The position numbers and the translations under genes were made by a program. From Nanobdellota archaeon (lineage in GTDB: Archaea > Nanobdellota > Nanobdellia > Pacearchaeales > GW2011-AR1), in NCBI GenBank assembly GCA_030640395.1, contig DAOWJK010000028.1, positions 1 through 13,094 on the forward strand: a stretch of DNA of 13,094 nt, given 5' to 3'. Shown piece after piece: positions 1-6,277 of this stretch (position 1 is its first letter; each line of letters begins with the position of its first letter). The notes below the pieces were generated by a model. It saw only the letters and a list, made by a program, of their open reading frames with translations, had not been told where the DNA came from and made no database searches.

Positions 1-1
1 C

Positions 2-1066
2 TACGCAGACATAACAATTTTTAAAGAAGGAGATGAATATGTTACATCATTGTCCAAAAATGGACAAAGTAAAACAGGAGAACCGCAAAGATACATAAGT
101 TTCATCGACGCACCAGGGCACGAAATGCTCATGGCAACAATGCTCTCTGGAGCAGCAACAATTGACTCTGCAATTTTAGTAATCGCGGCAAACGAAGGCA
201 TCAAGCCCCAGACAAAAGAGCACCTGATGGCGCTGCAGGCAAAAAAAATCAAGGGCATCATCATTGTCCAAAACAAAATAGATTTGGTAACCAAGGAACA
301 GGCATTAAAAAACTATGAAGAAATTAAAAAATTTGCCAAAGGAACCTTGGCAGAGGATGCTCCAATAATTCCGGTATCAGCACAGCAAGGAGTCAACATA
401 AATAAATTATTAGAAGAACTCTGCAAATTAAAAATCCCGAAAAAAGACCTGGAATCAGAACCAATTTTTTTAGTTGCAAGAAGTTTTGACATAAACAAAC
501 CAGGAACAGAAATCAAAAATTTAAAAGGAGGAGTTTTAGGGGGAATCTTAAAAAAAGGAAAATTAAAAGTCGGGGACGAAATTGAAATCAAACCAGGATT
601 AAGTATTAAAAAAGCAAACCAAGATTCTTATCAAACACTGTCAACAAAAATTCTATGCCTGCACAAAGGAGACAAATCTGTAAAAGAAGTTCTTCCAGGA
701 GCAAGTATTTCAATTGAAACAGAACTCGACCCTTTTCTCACTAAAACAGATTCATTAACAGGATGCCTGGTCTCAACAAAAAACAACCTTCCGGAAATCA
801 GCCATAATATAAAAATAAAATCAGAGTTGTTCAGGGAAGTCTTGGGAACAGAAAAACACGAAAAAGTCGAGCCACTAAAAACAAAAGAAATGCTAATGCT
901 AAGCGTGAACACAACAATCACTGTCGGAATAGTCAAGACAATCAAAGAAAATGAAATTGAATTAGATTTAAACATCCCAATAGTTGCTCTAAAAAAAGAC
1001 AATGTCGGAATCGCAAGAAACATTGACAAGCACTGGAGACTGATTGGCTGGGGGGAAATTTTATAA
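2..1066 (+). CDS. eif2g: Translation initiation factor aIF2 subunit gamma, 5' end cut by window edge
   Basis: This is the GTPase subunit of aIF2, which delivers initiator Met-tRNA to the small ribosomal subunit in the cytoplasm. The frame is open to the left edge, so the start and the P-loop (G1) and switch 1 lie outside. Counting from the first whole codon, the G3 motif DAPGH is at residues 36-40 and the G4 motif NKID at 91-94, followed by a G5-like SAQ. The domain II signature SFDINKPGT and VGDEIEIKPG follows, and the protein ends in the family-typical RLIGWGEIL. Archaeal and eukaryotic homologues usually carry a four-Cys zinc knuckle between YAD and DAPGH; here that loop is fully visible (residues 4-35) and has no cysteine. 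A TTG at position 50 is in frame but is not the start, because conserved YAD sequence lies upstream. Identification is secure. Confidence 0.96.
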   Translation, partial: YADITIFKEGDEYVTSLSKNGQSKTGEPQRYISFIDAPGHEMLMATMLSGAATIDSAILVIAANEGIKPQTKEHLMALQAKKIKGIIIVQNKIDLVTKEQALKNYEEIKKFAKGTLAEDAPIIPVSAQQGVNINKLLEELCKLKIPKKDLESEPIFLVARSFDINKPGTEIKNLKGGVLGGILKKGKLKVGDEIEIKPGLSIKKANQDSYQTLSTKILCLHKGDKSVKEVLPGASISIETELDPFLTKTDSLTGCLVSTKNNLPEISHNIKIKSELFREVLGTEKHEKVEPLKTKEMLMLSVNTTITVGIVKTIKENEIELDLNIPIVALKKDNVGIARNIDKHWRLIGWGEIL

Positions 1067-1067
1067 A
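1059..1067 (+). promoter_or_regulatory. TATA box for the secreted-protein gene
   Basis: TTTTATAAA lies with its centre about 26 nt before the ATG at 1089, preceded by a purine run that could act as a BRE. It overlaps the stop codon of aIF2 gamma (1064-1066). This spacing predicts a transcript starting at or next to the ATG, that is a leaderless mRNA. Confidence 0.6.
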
Positions 1068-1088
1068 CTCTTTTTTGCTAAACAATTT

Positions 1089-1919
1089 ATGAAAAAAATA
1101 TTTTTATTCATAACATTAGGAATTTTATTAACTGGTTTTGTATTTGCTGCTTCTATTACAGGTTCTACAATAAATAATAGCCAGGAAAATCAAATTCAAG
1201 CCAGGCAAATTCAAAGCACAACTGATTCTACAGCAAAAGCAACTCAAATACAATCTCAAAAAAAATTAACACAGGCTCAAATACAAAAAGCAATTCAAGT
1301 AAAAAATAAATTAAGGATTCAGGCTCAAACAGGCGAATGTCCTGTTGATTGCACCTGCGATGGTTCAACAATAAAATGCCCTCTGCCAAATGGAGGAAGA
1401 GAAATGACAATCAAGGCTGGAAAATCAGGGAACACAATTGTCCAGGTAAAAAATGCTAACATGTCAACAAAAGTTGTTTTATATAAATCAGAAGGAGAAA
1501 TTTATGGAGTTTTCAAAAATAATAATACTAAAAAAATTAAAGTAATGCCTGATGAAATCCAGGCAAGATTGACTGAAAGAATCGGGGGTCTTGAAGAACA
1601 TGAAATTGAATTAGATGAGGAAGGAACATATCAAATTCAAGCGAGAAAAAACGCAAGGCTATTTTGGTTTATCCCAGTAAAGAAACGCGTAAGATTTGAA
1701 ATGGATTCTGAAACAGGGGAAATAATAAAACAAAGAACATCCTGGTGGGGATTTTTAGCAAAAGACGAATTAATTGTTGGAAACAAATGTGCAACAGTCA
1801 GTCCTGATTTTAGAGATGAATGCTGTCAAAATAAAGGCTTTGATTTTTACAACCAGGAAACTGGTGAATGTGAAACCAAAGCTTCAGTAGATGAAATTGT
1901 TGAAAACAAATCTCAATAA
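1089..1919 (+). CDS. Secreted or surface Cys-rich protein of unknown function
   Basis: This is a 276-residue protein exported by the general secretion route. Residues 1-21 form a signal peptide: MKK, a hydrophobic stretch, then VFA-AS as the likely cleavage site. Residues 30-80 are a Gln/Ala-rich, low-complexity linker. A Cys cluster follows (C84, C88, C90, C97), then a probably beta-rich region containing GNTIVQVKNANM (115-126), and a W/F-rich stretch FWFIPVKKRVRFE (192-204). A second Cys group sits near the C-terminus (C234, C245, C246, C261). Eight cysteines after the signal suggest four disulfides or metal sites. I chose the ATG at 1089 because it starts the signal peptide and lies 26 nt after a TATA box; an in-frame TTG at 1044 would add 15 residues overlapping aIF2 gamma. 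From memory, similar proteins occur in Pacearchaeota and Woesearchaeota genomes. No enzymatic motif is visible. Confidence 0.85.
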   Translation: MKKIFLFITLGILLTGFVFAASITGSTINNSQENQIQARQIQSTTDSTAKATQIQSQKKLTQAQIQKAIQVKNKLRIQAQTGECPVDCTCDGSTIKCPLPNGGREMTIKAGKSGNTIVQVKNANMSTKVVLYKSEGEIYGVFKNNNTKKIKVMPDEIQARLTERIGGLEEHEIELDEEGTYQIQARKNARLFWFIPVKKRVRFEMDSETGEIIKQRTSWWGFLAKDELIVGNKCATVSPDFRDECCQNKGFDFYNQETGECETKASVDEIVENKSQ

Positions 1920-1920
1920 A

Positions 1921-1928
1921 CTTTATAA
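1921..1928 (+). promoter_or_regulatory. TATA box for the RecB-like nuclease gene
   Basis: CTTTATAA is centred about 27 nt before the ATG at 1952 and starts two bases after the stop codon of the upstream gene. Leaderless transcription is the likely outcome. Confidence 0.6.
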
Positions 1929-1951
1929 CCTTATTTTTTCTCTAACTAATT

Positions 1952-2767
1952 ATGACAATCTACTCACATTCTCGTTTATCCACTTTTGAGCAATGCCCTC
2001 TTAAATTCAAGTTCAGATACATTGACAAAATAATTCCTGAAATAGAAAAAACAATTGAAATCCATCTGGGAAAAACAGTTCACGACACTTTGGAATGGCT
2101 CTATACTCAAGTGCAGGATAACAAATTCCCGACAATGGATGAAACAATTGTTTATTACGCGGAAAAATGGGCAGAAAATTACAAGCCAGAAATAATAATT
2201 GTGAAAAAAGACATGACTGCAAAAGATTATTTTGACAAAGGTGTTGAATTCATCATTAATTATTATACAAAGCACCAGCCTTTTGATGACAACACAATTG
2301 AAATAGAGAAAAAAATATTATTCAATCTTGATGAAAAAGGAAAATACAAGCTTCAGGGATTCATAGACAGACTGGTTCACAATACAAAAACCAACGAATA
2401 CGAAGTTCATGATTACAAGACTGCAAACTTTCTCCCTAAACAGGAAAAATTCGAAAACGACAGGCAACTTGCGTTGTATTCAATAGGAATAAAAGAAATA
2501 TTCGGGGAAGACAAAGAAGTAATTTTAATCTGGCATTACCTTGCGCACAATCAAAAAATCTGCTCAAAGAGAACAAACCAGCAATTGCAGCAACTCAAGC
2601 AGGAAACACTTGCACTAATAAATCAGATAGAAGCAACAGAAAAATTTCCTCCCTACATTTCTAAACTCTGCGACTGGTGCGAATACAAAAATATTTGTCC
2701 TGCCTGGGGAAATTCTCCTGAAAAAGAAATTGAAAAAAATAATGAAGAAGGATTGGATATCTGGTGA
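1952..2767 (+). CDS. RecB/Cas4-like PD-(D/E)XK nuclease with Fe-S cluster motif
   Basis: This 271-residue stand-alone nuclease domain of the RecB/AddB/Cas4 group (PDDEXK_1 type) probably acts on DNA ends in repair or recombination. Motifs appear in the expected order: SRLSTFEQC with C15, the motif I histidine H44 in GKTVHD, GFIDR with D139, HDYKT with D154 and K156 as metal-binding and catalytic residues, then RQLALY (171-176). The C-terminal C240-x2-C243-x5-C249 together with C15 gives the four-Cys signature that binds a [4Fe-4S] cluster in AddB and Cas4. No helicase domain, cas1/cas2 or CRISPR array is nearby, so Cas4 is not supported. It has its own TATA box, with the next gene 50 nt downstream on the same strand. 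The nuclease fold is sure; the cellular role is not. Confidence 0.9.
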   Translation: MTIYSHSRLSTFEQCPLKFKFRYIDKIIPEIEKTIEIHLGKTVHDTLEWLYTQVQDNKFPTMDETIVYYAEKWAENYKPEIIIVKKDMTAKDYFDKGVEFIINYYTKHQPFDDNTIEIEKKILFNLDEKGKYKLQGFIDRLVHNTKTNEYEVHDYKTANFLPKQEKFENDRQLALYSIGIKEIFGEDKEVILIWHYLAHNQKICSKRTNQQLQQLKQETLALINQIEATEKFPPYISKLCDWCEYKNICPAWGNSPEKEIEKNNEEGLDIW

Positions 2768-2788
2768 GAGAAGAATATCAAACAAGAA

Positions 2789-2797
2789 TTTATAAAT
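2789..2797 (+). promoter_or_regulatory. TATA box for the TdeIII-like endonuclease gene
   Basis: TTTATAAAT is centred 25 nt before the ATG at 2818, in the 50-nt gap after the RecB-like gene. It predicts independent, leaderless expression of the endonuclease. Confidence 0.6.
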
Positions 2798-2817
2798 AAG
2801 ATTTCTATTAATAAAAT

Positions 2818-3522
2818 ATGGCACTTACAGAAAAACAAGTAGAAGAAATTAAAAAATTATTAAGAACTAAATTAAATGAGAAATTAACCAAATACACAAG
2901 AGAAACAACTTCTATGCCATTTTTAGCAAAGTTAATGCAGGACTCTGAAAAAGTCGCGGCGTATTCTTTTATTCATTCATTATCTACAACATTAGGGATG
3001 TCGATATACGAAGAAGTTTCAAAAATAATTGCAAGACCATTGTCGCAGGAAGTTGAAAGAAATGTTAAACTTGACGGCACTCTCTCACAAATTCAAAAAC
3101 AAGTAATTAATACAATAGTAAATGAATTAAGAGAGGGAAAAAGAAAAGCAAATAACAAAAATGAGATGAATGAAGTTTTGAAAGCAGATTCTTCAAATGG
3201 CAAGGCACAGAAAGATAACCGGGTTGTTGATTTTTACATGAAAAGAAATGACAAAGAATATTATTTTGAAATAAAAACTGTTAAACCAAATATAGATGTG
3301 TTTACAAAATCAAAGCAGAAACTTTTAGAATGGGTCGCAAGAAAACAAAAACCTATCCATGCAATATTAGCATTTCCATATAACCCGTATCATCCAGCAC
3401 CTTACTCAAGATTTACAGAGCAGGGTGTTGTTGAGCATGAAACTGAATTTTTAATTGCTGAAGAATACTGGGATTTTTTAGGCGGAGAAGGGACTTACAA
3501 AGAAGTTTTAGAAATAAATTAG
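2818..3522 (+). CDS. Type II restriction endonuclease, TdeIII family
   Basis: This 234-residue protein matches the TdeIII restriction endonuclease family; the founding enzyme recognises GGNCC. Family hallmarks are the FIHSLSTTLGMSIYEEV segment (51-67) and the catalytic region VVDFYMKR...YYFEIKTVKPN: D138 and E151-x-K153 form a PD-(D/E)XK active site. KQKLLEWVA follows at 166-174. The length fits a complete enzyme and no catalytic residue is missing. The start is supported by a TATA box 25 nt upstream. No methyltransferase is adjacent. The nearest candidates are the 424-residue enzyme, which sits in its own module with another endonuclease, and the 534-residue enzyme almost 5 kb away on the other strand. 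The real target site cannot be read from sequence; GGNCC is only the family precedent. Confidence 0.88.
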   Translation: MALTEKQVEEIKKLLRTKLNEKLTKYTRETTSMPFLAKLMQDSEKVAAYSFIHSLSTTLGMSIYEEVSKIIARPLSQEVERNVKLDGTLSQIQKQVINTIVNELREGKRKANNKNEMNEVLKADSSNGKAQKDNRVVDFYMKRNDKEYYFEIKTVKPNIDVFTKSKQKLLEWVARKQKPIHAILAFPYNPYHPAPYSRFTEQGVVEHETEFLIAEEYWDFLGGEGTYKEVLEIN

Positions 3523-3557
3523 ATATACTTATCTTGTATTTAAGTTGTAGTATCCCT

Positions 3558-3566
3558 ATTTAACTT
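3558..3566 (+). promoter_or_regulatory. Probable TATA element for the MvaI/BcnI-like endonuclease
   Basis: ATTTAACTT is centred about 25 nt before the ATG at 3587, the same spacing as the other promoters here, but it is a weaker match. An alternative is TGTATTTAAG around 3537-3546, which would give a leader of about 20 nt. Confidence 0.35.
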
Positions 3567-3586
3567 TTATTTAGTTTGCTTTTCGT

Positions 3587-4336
3587 ATGGAAGATAAAGT
3601 TTTACAAGGTTTCAAAAAAGATTTTTTGGCAATCAAAGAAAAAGGGTTTGTTGAATCACATAGAACACATAATACAGGAATAGGAAAAACATTTGAAGAT
3701 TTAATTGGTGTTGTAGAGAATAATAATGCTTTGGCAGATTACAAAGATGTTTTGGAATTAAAATCATCTAGAGAATTATCAAATAGCATGGTTACTCTTT
3801 TTACAAAAGTTCCAACACATCCAAAAGGGATTAACTCAATTATGAGAGAAAAATTTGGAGAACCTGACAAAAAAGCAGGGGGGCTAAAAACGGTTCATAC
3901 AACTTTCTCATCTTTGAAATTTAACACTTTCTTCAAAAGAATAGGGTTTAAACTTAAAATTGATGAAGATAGAAAAAGAATTTATATTTTAATAAAAAAT
4001 CTTGAAATAGATAAAGTTGAGGATATTGAAATTTATTATGAATTTGAGGAGATTAAGGAAATAATAGAAAAGAAACTTGACTATATTGCATACATTAAAA
4101 CTGAAACAAAAACAGAAGATGGAAAAGAATTTTTTAATTTCAAAAAAGCAATTTTGTTAAGTGATTTAACTTTTGAGAAGTTTATTCAATTTATTAAAGA
4201 AGGTTTGATTTTATATGACATAAGAATAGGGGTTTATAGAAGTGGAAAGCTAAAAGGAAAAACACACGACCATGGCTCTGGTTTTAGAGTTTTAAAAAAT
4301 AATATCAATAAAGTGTTTAAGATGGAAGAAATTTAA
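3587..4336 (+). CDS. Type II restriction endonuclease, MvaI/BcnI family
   Basis: This 249-residue protein is related to MvaI and BcnI, MutH-like monomeric enzymes that cut CCWGG and CCSGG one strand at a time. The conserved N-terminal block TGIGKTFEDLIGVVENN (30-46) leads into the active site DYKDVLELKS: D51, E57 and K59 fit a D-x5-E-x-K centre. LFTKVPTHPKG follows (71-81). Near the C-terminus the family motif HDHGSGFRV (227-235) supplies histidines and an arginine expected to contact DNA or assist catalysis. The protein looks complete. It converges on the winged-helix/methyltransferase/ASCH operon, and its stop codon overlaps the ASCH stop codon by three bases (4334-4335 shared within TTAA). 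MvaI and BcnI are protected by N4-cytosine methylation, which agrees with the SPPY methyltransferase opposite. The exact target is unknown. Confidence 0.9.
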   Translation: MEDKVLQGFKKDFLAIKEKGFVESHRTHNTGIGKTFEDLIGVVENNNALADYKDVLELKSSRELSNSMVTLFTKVPTHPKGINSIMREKFGEPDKKAGGLKTVHTTFSSLKFNTFFKRIGFKLKIDEDRKRIYILIKNLEIDKVEDIEIYYEFEEIKEIIEKKLDYIAYIKTETKTEDGKEFFNFKKAILLSDLTFEKFIQFIKEGLILYDIRIGVYRSGKLKGKTHDHGSGFRVLKNNINKVFKMEEI

Positions 4337-4596
4337 ATATTTTTAATCTCTAAAATTTTTCCTAAAAGAATGGCATATTTTCCATTTTCTTTTGTAAGTC
4401 CTTTCCATTCAACACGCATAAAAGGTGCATTTTTAGAATAACCATTTTTGAAATGTATTTCATCAAATTCTTTCTTAAGAAATCTTTTATCCCAATAAGG
4501 TTTAATCTCTCTAAATTCTTTAATCTTTTTCCCTGAGGCAATTAGATCAAACCATTTTCTTAATAGGGTTAAATGAAGAATTTTCTTTTGAGTCAT
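4333..4596 (-). CDS. Small ASCH-domain protein
   Basis: This 87-residue protein is essentially one ASCH domain, a PUA-like fold that binds RNA or nucleosides; one member, E. coli YqfB, hydrolyses N4-acetylcytidine. Visible family features are LHLTLLRKWFDLIASGKK (7-24), the K-x3-EFRE segment with E27, R29 and E30, KPYWDKR, a central FDEIHFKNGY strand, and YAILLGKILEI at the end. I chose the ATG at 4596 because it forms a 4-nt ATGA overlap with the methyltransferase stop codon, implying translational coupling; an ATG at 4620 would add eight unremarkable residues. It is the last gene of the winged-helix/methyltransferase operon. Whether it edits nucleosides, regulates expression or protects the host is not known; the domain call is fairly firm. 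Confidence 0.8.
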   Translation of the reverse strand: MTQKKILHLTLLRKWFDLIASGKKIKEFREIKPYWDKRFLKKEFDEIHFKNGYSKNAPFMRVEWKGLTKENGKYAILLGKILEIKNI

Positions 4597-5867
4597 TGTT
4601 TTTCTATTATTACAATCCATTCTTCGTTCATAGTTACAGCATGATTTCCAGATTTGTTCGTGGGGGAATTTAACTTTGGCATTCTTTTGTGAGGTATATT
4701 TCTAATAAAAGTATTATGATGTTTGTAATGATTTTTAGCTTGGAATAATTCTAAAATTATTTCATCTGTTGAAATTTGAATTCCTTTAACTCTCCTATTC
4801 CCAACGACAAAACAAATAAAAGCACCTTTTTTTGTAACCCTATGCAATTCTTTAACGCATTTATCAAAATCCACATAAAAACTTAAAACATCTTTTGCCC
4901 TACGCGAATCAAGTTTAGAAATTTTATTTAAAGTTTTTTTCAGTGTGGGGGAACCTAAGCCATTTTCCAAATCTTTAGTGGGGATACCTCCCAAACATAT
5001 TTTATCAATATTTATTACTTCGTCCCTACTATAATCTAACCATTGCAATCCCAATCTAGAAAATTGCCCATAAGCTACAGTTGTTCTACTATCTCCATAA
5101 GGGGGAGAAGTAAGAATCAAATCAACACTATTTGCGGGAATTGAAGTTAAATTTCTTGTATCTTCTGCTAGAATATTAACTTCACAATTTTGTTTTTCTT
5201 TTACATAATTTTCCATGCTGTATATATTTTCTTTAACTTTTTCTCTAAACGCTTTTGATGTGTTTGGATTGTGTTTTTTTAGCATCTCCTGATTCATTCT
5301 ATAAAGTTTATATTCCCTATTTCTTGTATTAGAAACATTTCGGACAGTTTCAGAAAATGCAATTAAAAAAAAATCGCGAATATCTTTATTTTGAATTGTG
5401 TTGATGTTTTGTTTGATTATCGCCAAATCTCTTATTACTTCTGGTTTAAACCAAAAATCAATATTAAAGAAATCTGGCTTTTGAAATTGTTTTTTATTTT
5501 TCTTATCATCCAGACTTTTTTTTATAATTTTATGATATTCATCCCATAAAGATTGTGGATTAATTAAAGTAGTCTTAACTTTTGAAATTAATAAAGCGAG
5601 AGGATTAATATCAATTCCATAAGTTTTTTTAAAATTTTTATGAAGGGTTGCTTCTAAAAGTGCTGTTCCAGAACCTACGAAAGGATCTAAAAGAACTTTT
5701 TTATCTTTGCCATATAATTCTATTAATCGCCTTGCTATTTGAGGTATCATCATGGCAGGATAAGTATGAAAACCATGATTACTAGACTTAGTATATTCAT
5801 TACGAAAATCCCACGAAGTATCTTTAAACTTCTTCTCCTTTTGTTTATCCAAATTTTGCGATTGCAT
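4593..5867 (-). CDS. SPPY-type DNA methyltransferase, probable N4-cytosine
   Basis: This 424-residue amino-methyltransferase uses S-adenosylmethionine to methylate an exocyclic base amine. Residues 31-40 (HGFHTYPAMM) resemble motif X. Motif I is DPFVGSGT (61-68), with GIDIN (84-88) as the acidic residue after the second strand. About 165 residues of largely charged sequence follow, probably target recognition. The catalytic motif IV is TSPPYG (253-258), followed by SRTTVAYGQFS. SPPY, rather than DPPY or NPPF, suggests N4-cytosine as target, though it does not prove it. The C-terminal FICFVVGNRRVKG (350-362) completes the fold. It starts inside the winged-helix gene (23-nt overlap) and ends in an ATGA overlap with the ASCH gene. 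The MvaI/BcnI-like endonuclease beyond the ASCH gene is its likely partner. Confidence 0.92.
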   Translation of the reverse strand: MQSQNLDKQKEKKFKDTSWDFRNEYTKSSNHGFHTYPAMMIPQIARRLIELYGKDKKVLLDPFVGSGTALLEATLHKNFKKTYGIDINPLALLISKVKTTLINPQSLWDEYHKIIKKSLDDKKNKKQFQKPDFFNIDFWFKPEVIRDLAIIKQNINTIQNKDIRDFFLIAFSETVRNVSNTRNREYKLYRMNQEMLKKHNPNTSKAFREKVKENIYSMENYVKEKQNCEVNILAEDTRNLTSIPANSVDLILTSPPYGDSRTTVAYGQFSRLGLQWLDYSRDEVINIDKICLGGIPTKDLENGLGSPTLKKTLNKISKLDSRRAKDVLSFYVDFDKCVKELHRVTKKGAFICFVVGNRRVKGIQISTDEIILELFQAKNHYKHHNTFIRNIPHKRMPKLNSPTNKSGNHAVTMNEEWIVIIEKQ

Positions 5868-6105
5868 TTTTACTTAATTTGGTTAATTGATATAACCGCC
5901 CTTTTTTAGTTTCTTCGTTTAAGCATTCCACTAATTTTTTATTTTTTAAATCTGTAAGAACCATGCTAACATGATTTAATCTCAAATCTACTTTCTTTGA
6001 AATTTCTGAAGGAGTAAGAATTTCATTACCTATGGCTTTCAAAACTTTGTGCCTATATTCACTTGATTTAATTAATGAAATTGCGTCTATCATCTCTTTT
6101 TCCAT
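5845..6105 (-). CDS. Winged helix-turn-helix DNA-binding protein, likely regulator of the R-M operon
   Basis: This 86-residue single-domain protein has an archaeal ArsR/MarR-like winged helix. SSEYRHKVLKAIG (14-26) is the first helix, TPSEISKKV (31-39) and LNHVSMVLTDLKNKKLV (43-59) form the turn and recognition helix, and RLYQLTKLSK (70-79) is the wing strand and last helix. It is the first gene of the operon with the methyltransferase and ASCH genes, overlapping the methyltransferase by 23 nt. A TATA box lies 25 nt upstream of the ATG, within a perfect inverted repeat that could be its own operator. By position it resembles the controller proteins of bacterial R-M systems, although those have a different helix-turn-helix fold. 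The DNA-binding fold is clear; the regulatory role is inferred. Confidence 0.87.
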   Translation of the reverse strand: MEKEMIDAISLIKSSEYRHKVLKAIGNEILTPSEISKKVDLRLNHVSMVLTDLKNKKLVECLNEETKKGRLYQLTKLSKNAIAKFG

Positions 6106-6108
6106 TAA

Positions 6109-6140
6109 TTATCATTAATTACAATAATATATAATGATAA
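6109..6140. promoter_or_regulatory. Candidate operator: 9-bp perfect inverted repeat around the operon promoter
   Basis: TTATCATTA (6109-6117) and its exact reverse complement TAATGATAA (6132-6140) are separated by 14 bp, so the arm centres are 23 bp apart, about two helical turns. One arm overlaps the TATA box at 6126-6134 and the other covers the expected transcription start region. A CATTAATTA direct repeat (6103-6111 and 6113-6121), one helical turn apart, overlaps the start codon. A dimeric winged-helix protein bound here would block the promoter. The region is very AT-rich, so chance is not excluded. Confidence 0.4.
6126..6134 (-). promoter_or_regulatory. TATA box of the winged-helix/methyltransferase/ASCH operon
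   Basis: On the minus strand TTATATATT is centred 25 nt before the ATG at 6105, which again predicts a leaderless transcript. Confidence 0.6.
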
Positions 6141-6172
6141 CTACATTATTAATACAATATAGATACATATAA

Positions 6173-6259
6173 ATGTTTCGGTTAGAAATCTTTAATGAGG
6201 GTGGAAAAGAATTTAAGGAAAAAATTGGAGGGGTTGCTGAAGGGAAGATGAGCGATTAA
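6173..6259 (+). other. Possible 28-codon ORF or gene remnant between two minus-strand operons
   Basis: ATG at 6173 to TAA at 6257-6259 encodes 28 residues beginning MFRLEIFNEGGKEF. The stretch is purine-rich on the plus strand and visibly richer in G than its surroundings. It lies in the 172-nt gap between the 512-residue nuclease gene and the winged-helix gene, on the opposite strand. There is no strong ribosome binding site or convincing TATA box, although TTATTAATA at 6146-6154 is about 23 nt upstream. I do not recognise the peptide; it may be a remnant, a tiny gene or chance. Confidence 0.2.
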
Positions 6260-6277
6260 TTTAATAAACTATAATTT

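Noticed and set aside
50..52. TTG as start of aIF2 gamma
   Set aside because: Conserved family sequence (YAD and following residues) continues in frame upstream to the window edge, so the gene is simply truncated.
313..1029. Open frames on the minus strand opposite aIF2 gamma
   Set aside because: They lie wholly within a conserved GTPase gene and have no recognisable protein pattern.
1044..1088. In-frame TTG start for the secreted protein
   Set aside because: It would overlap aIF2 gamma and place 15 residues before an ideal signal peptide; the ATG at 1089 also fits the TATA spacing.
1952..2767. Annotation as Cas4
   Set aside because: Motifs fit the wider RecB/AddB/Cas4 Fe-S nuclease group, but there is no cas1, cas2 or repeat array anywhere in the window.
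6219..6224. T-run on the minus strand as terminator for the nuclease operon
   Set aside because: Six T lie about 55 nt after the stop codon with no hairpin; too weak in AT-rich DNA to list as a feature.
6190..6256. C/D box guide RNA in the intergenic gap
   Set aside because: AATGAGG, GCTGAAG and GATGAGC loosely recall C, D' and C' boxes, but none is a proper RUGAUGA and no terminal D box follows.
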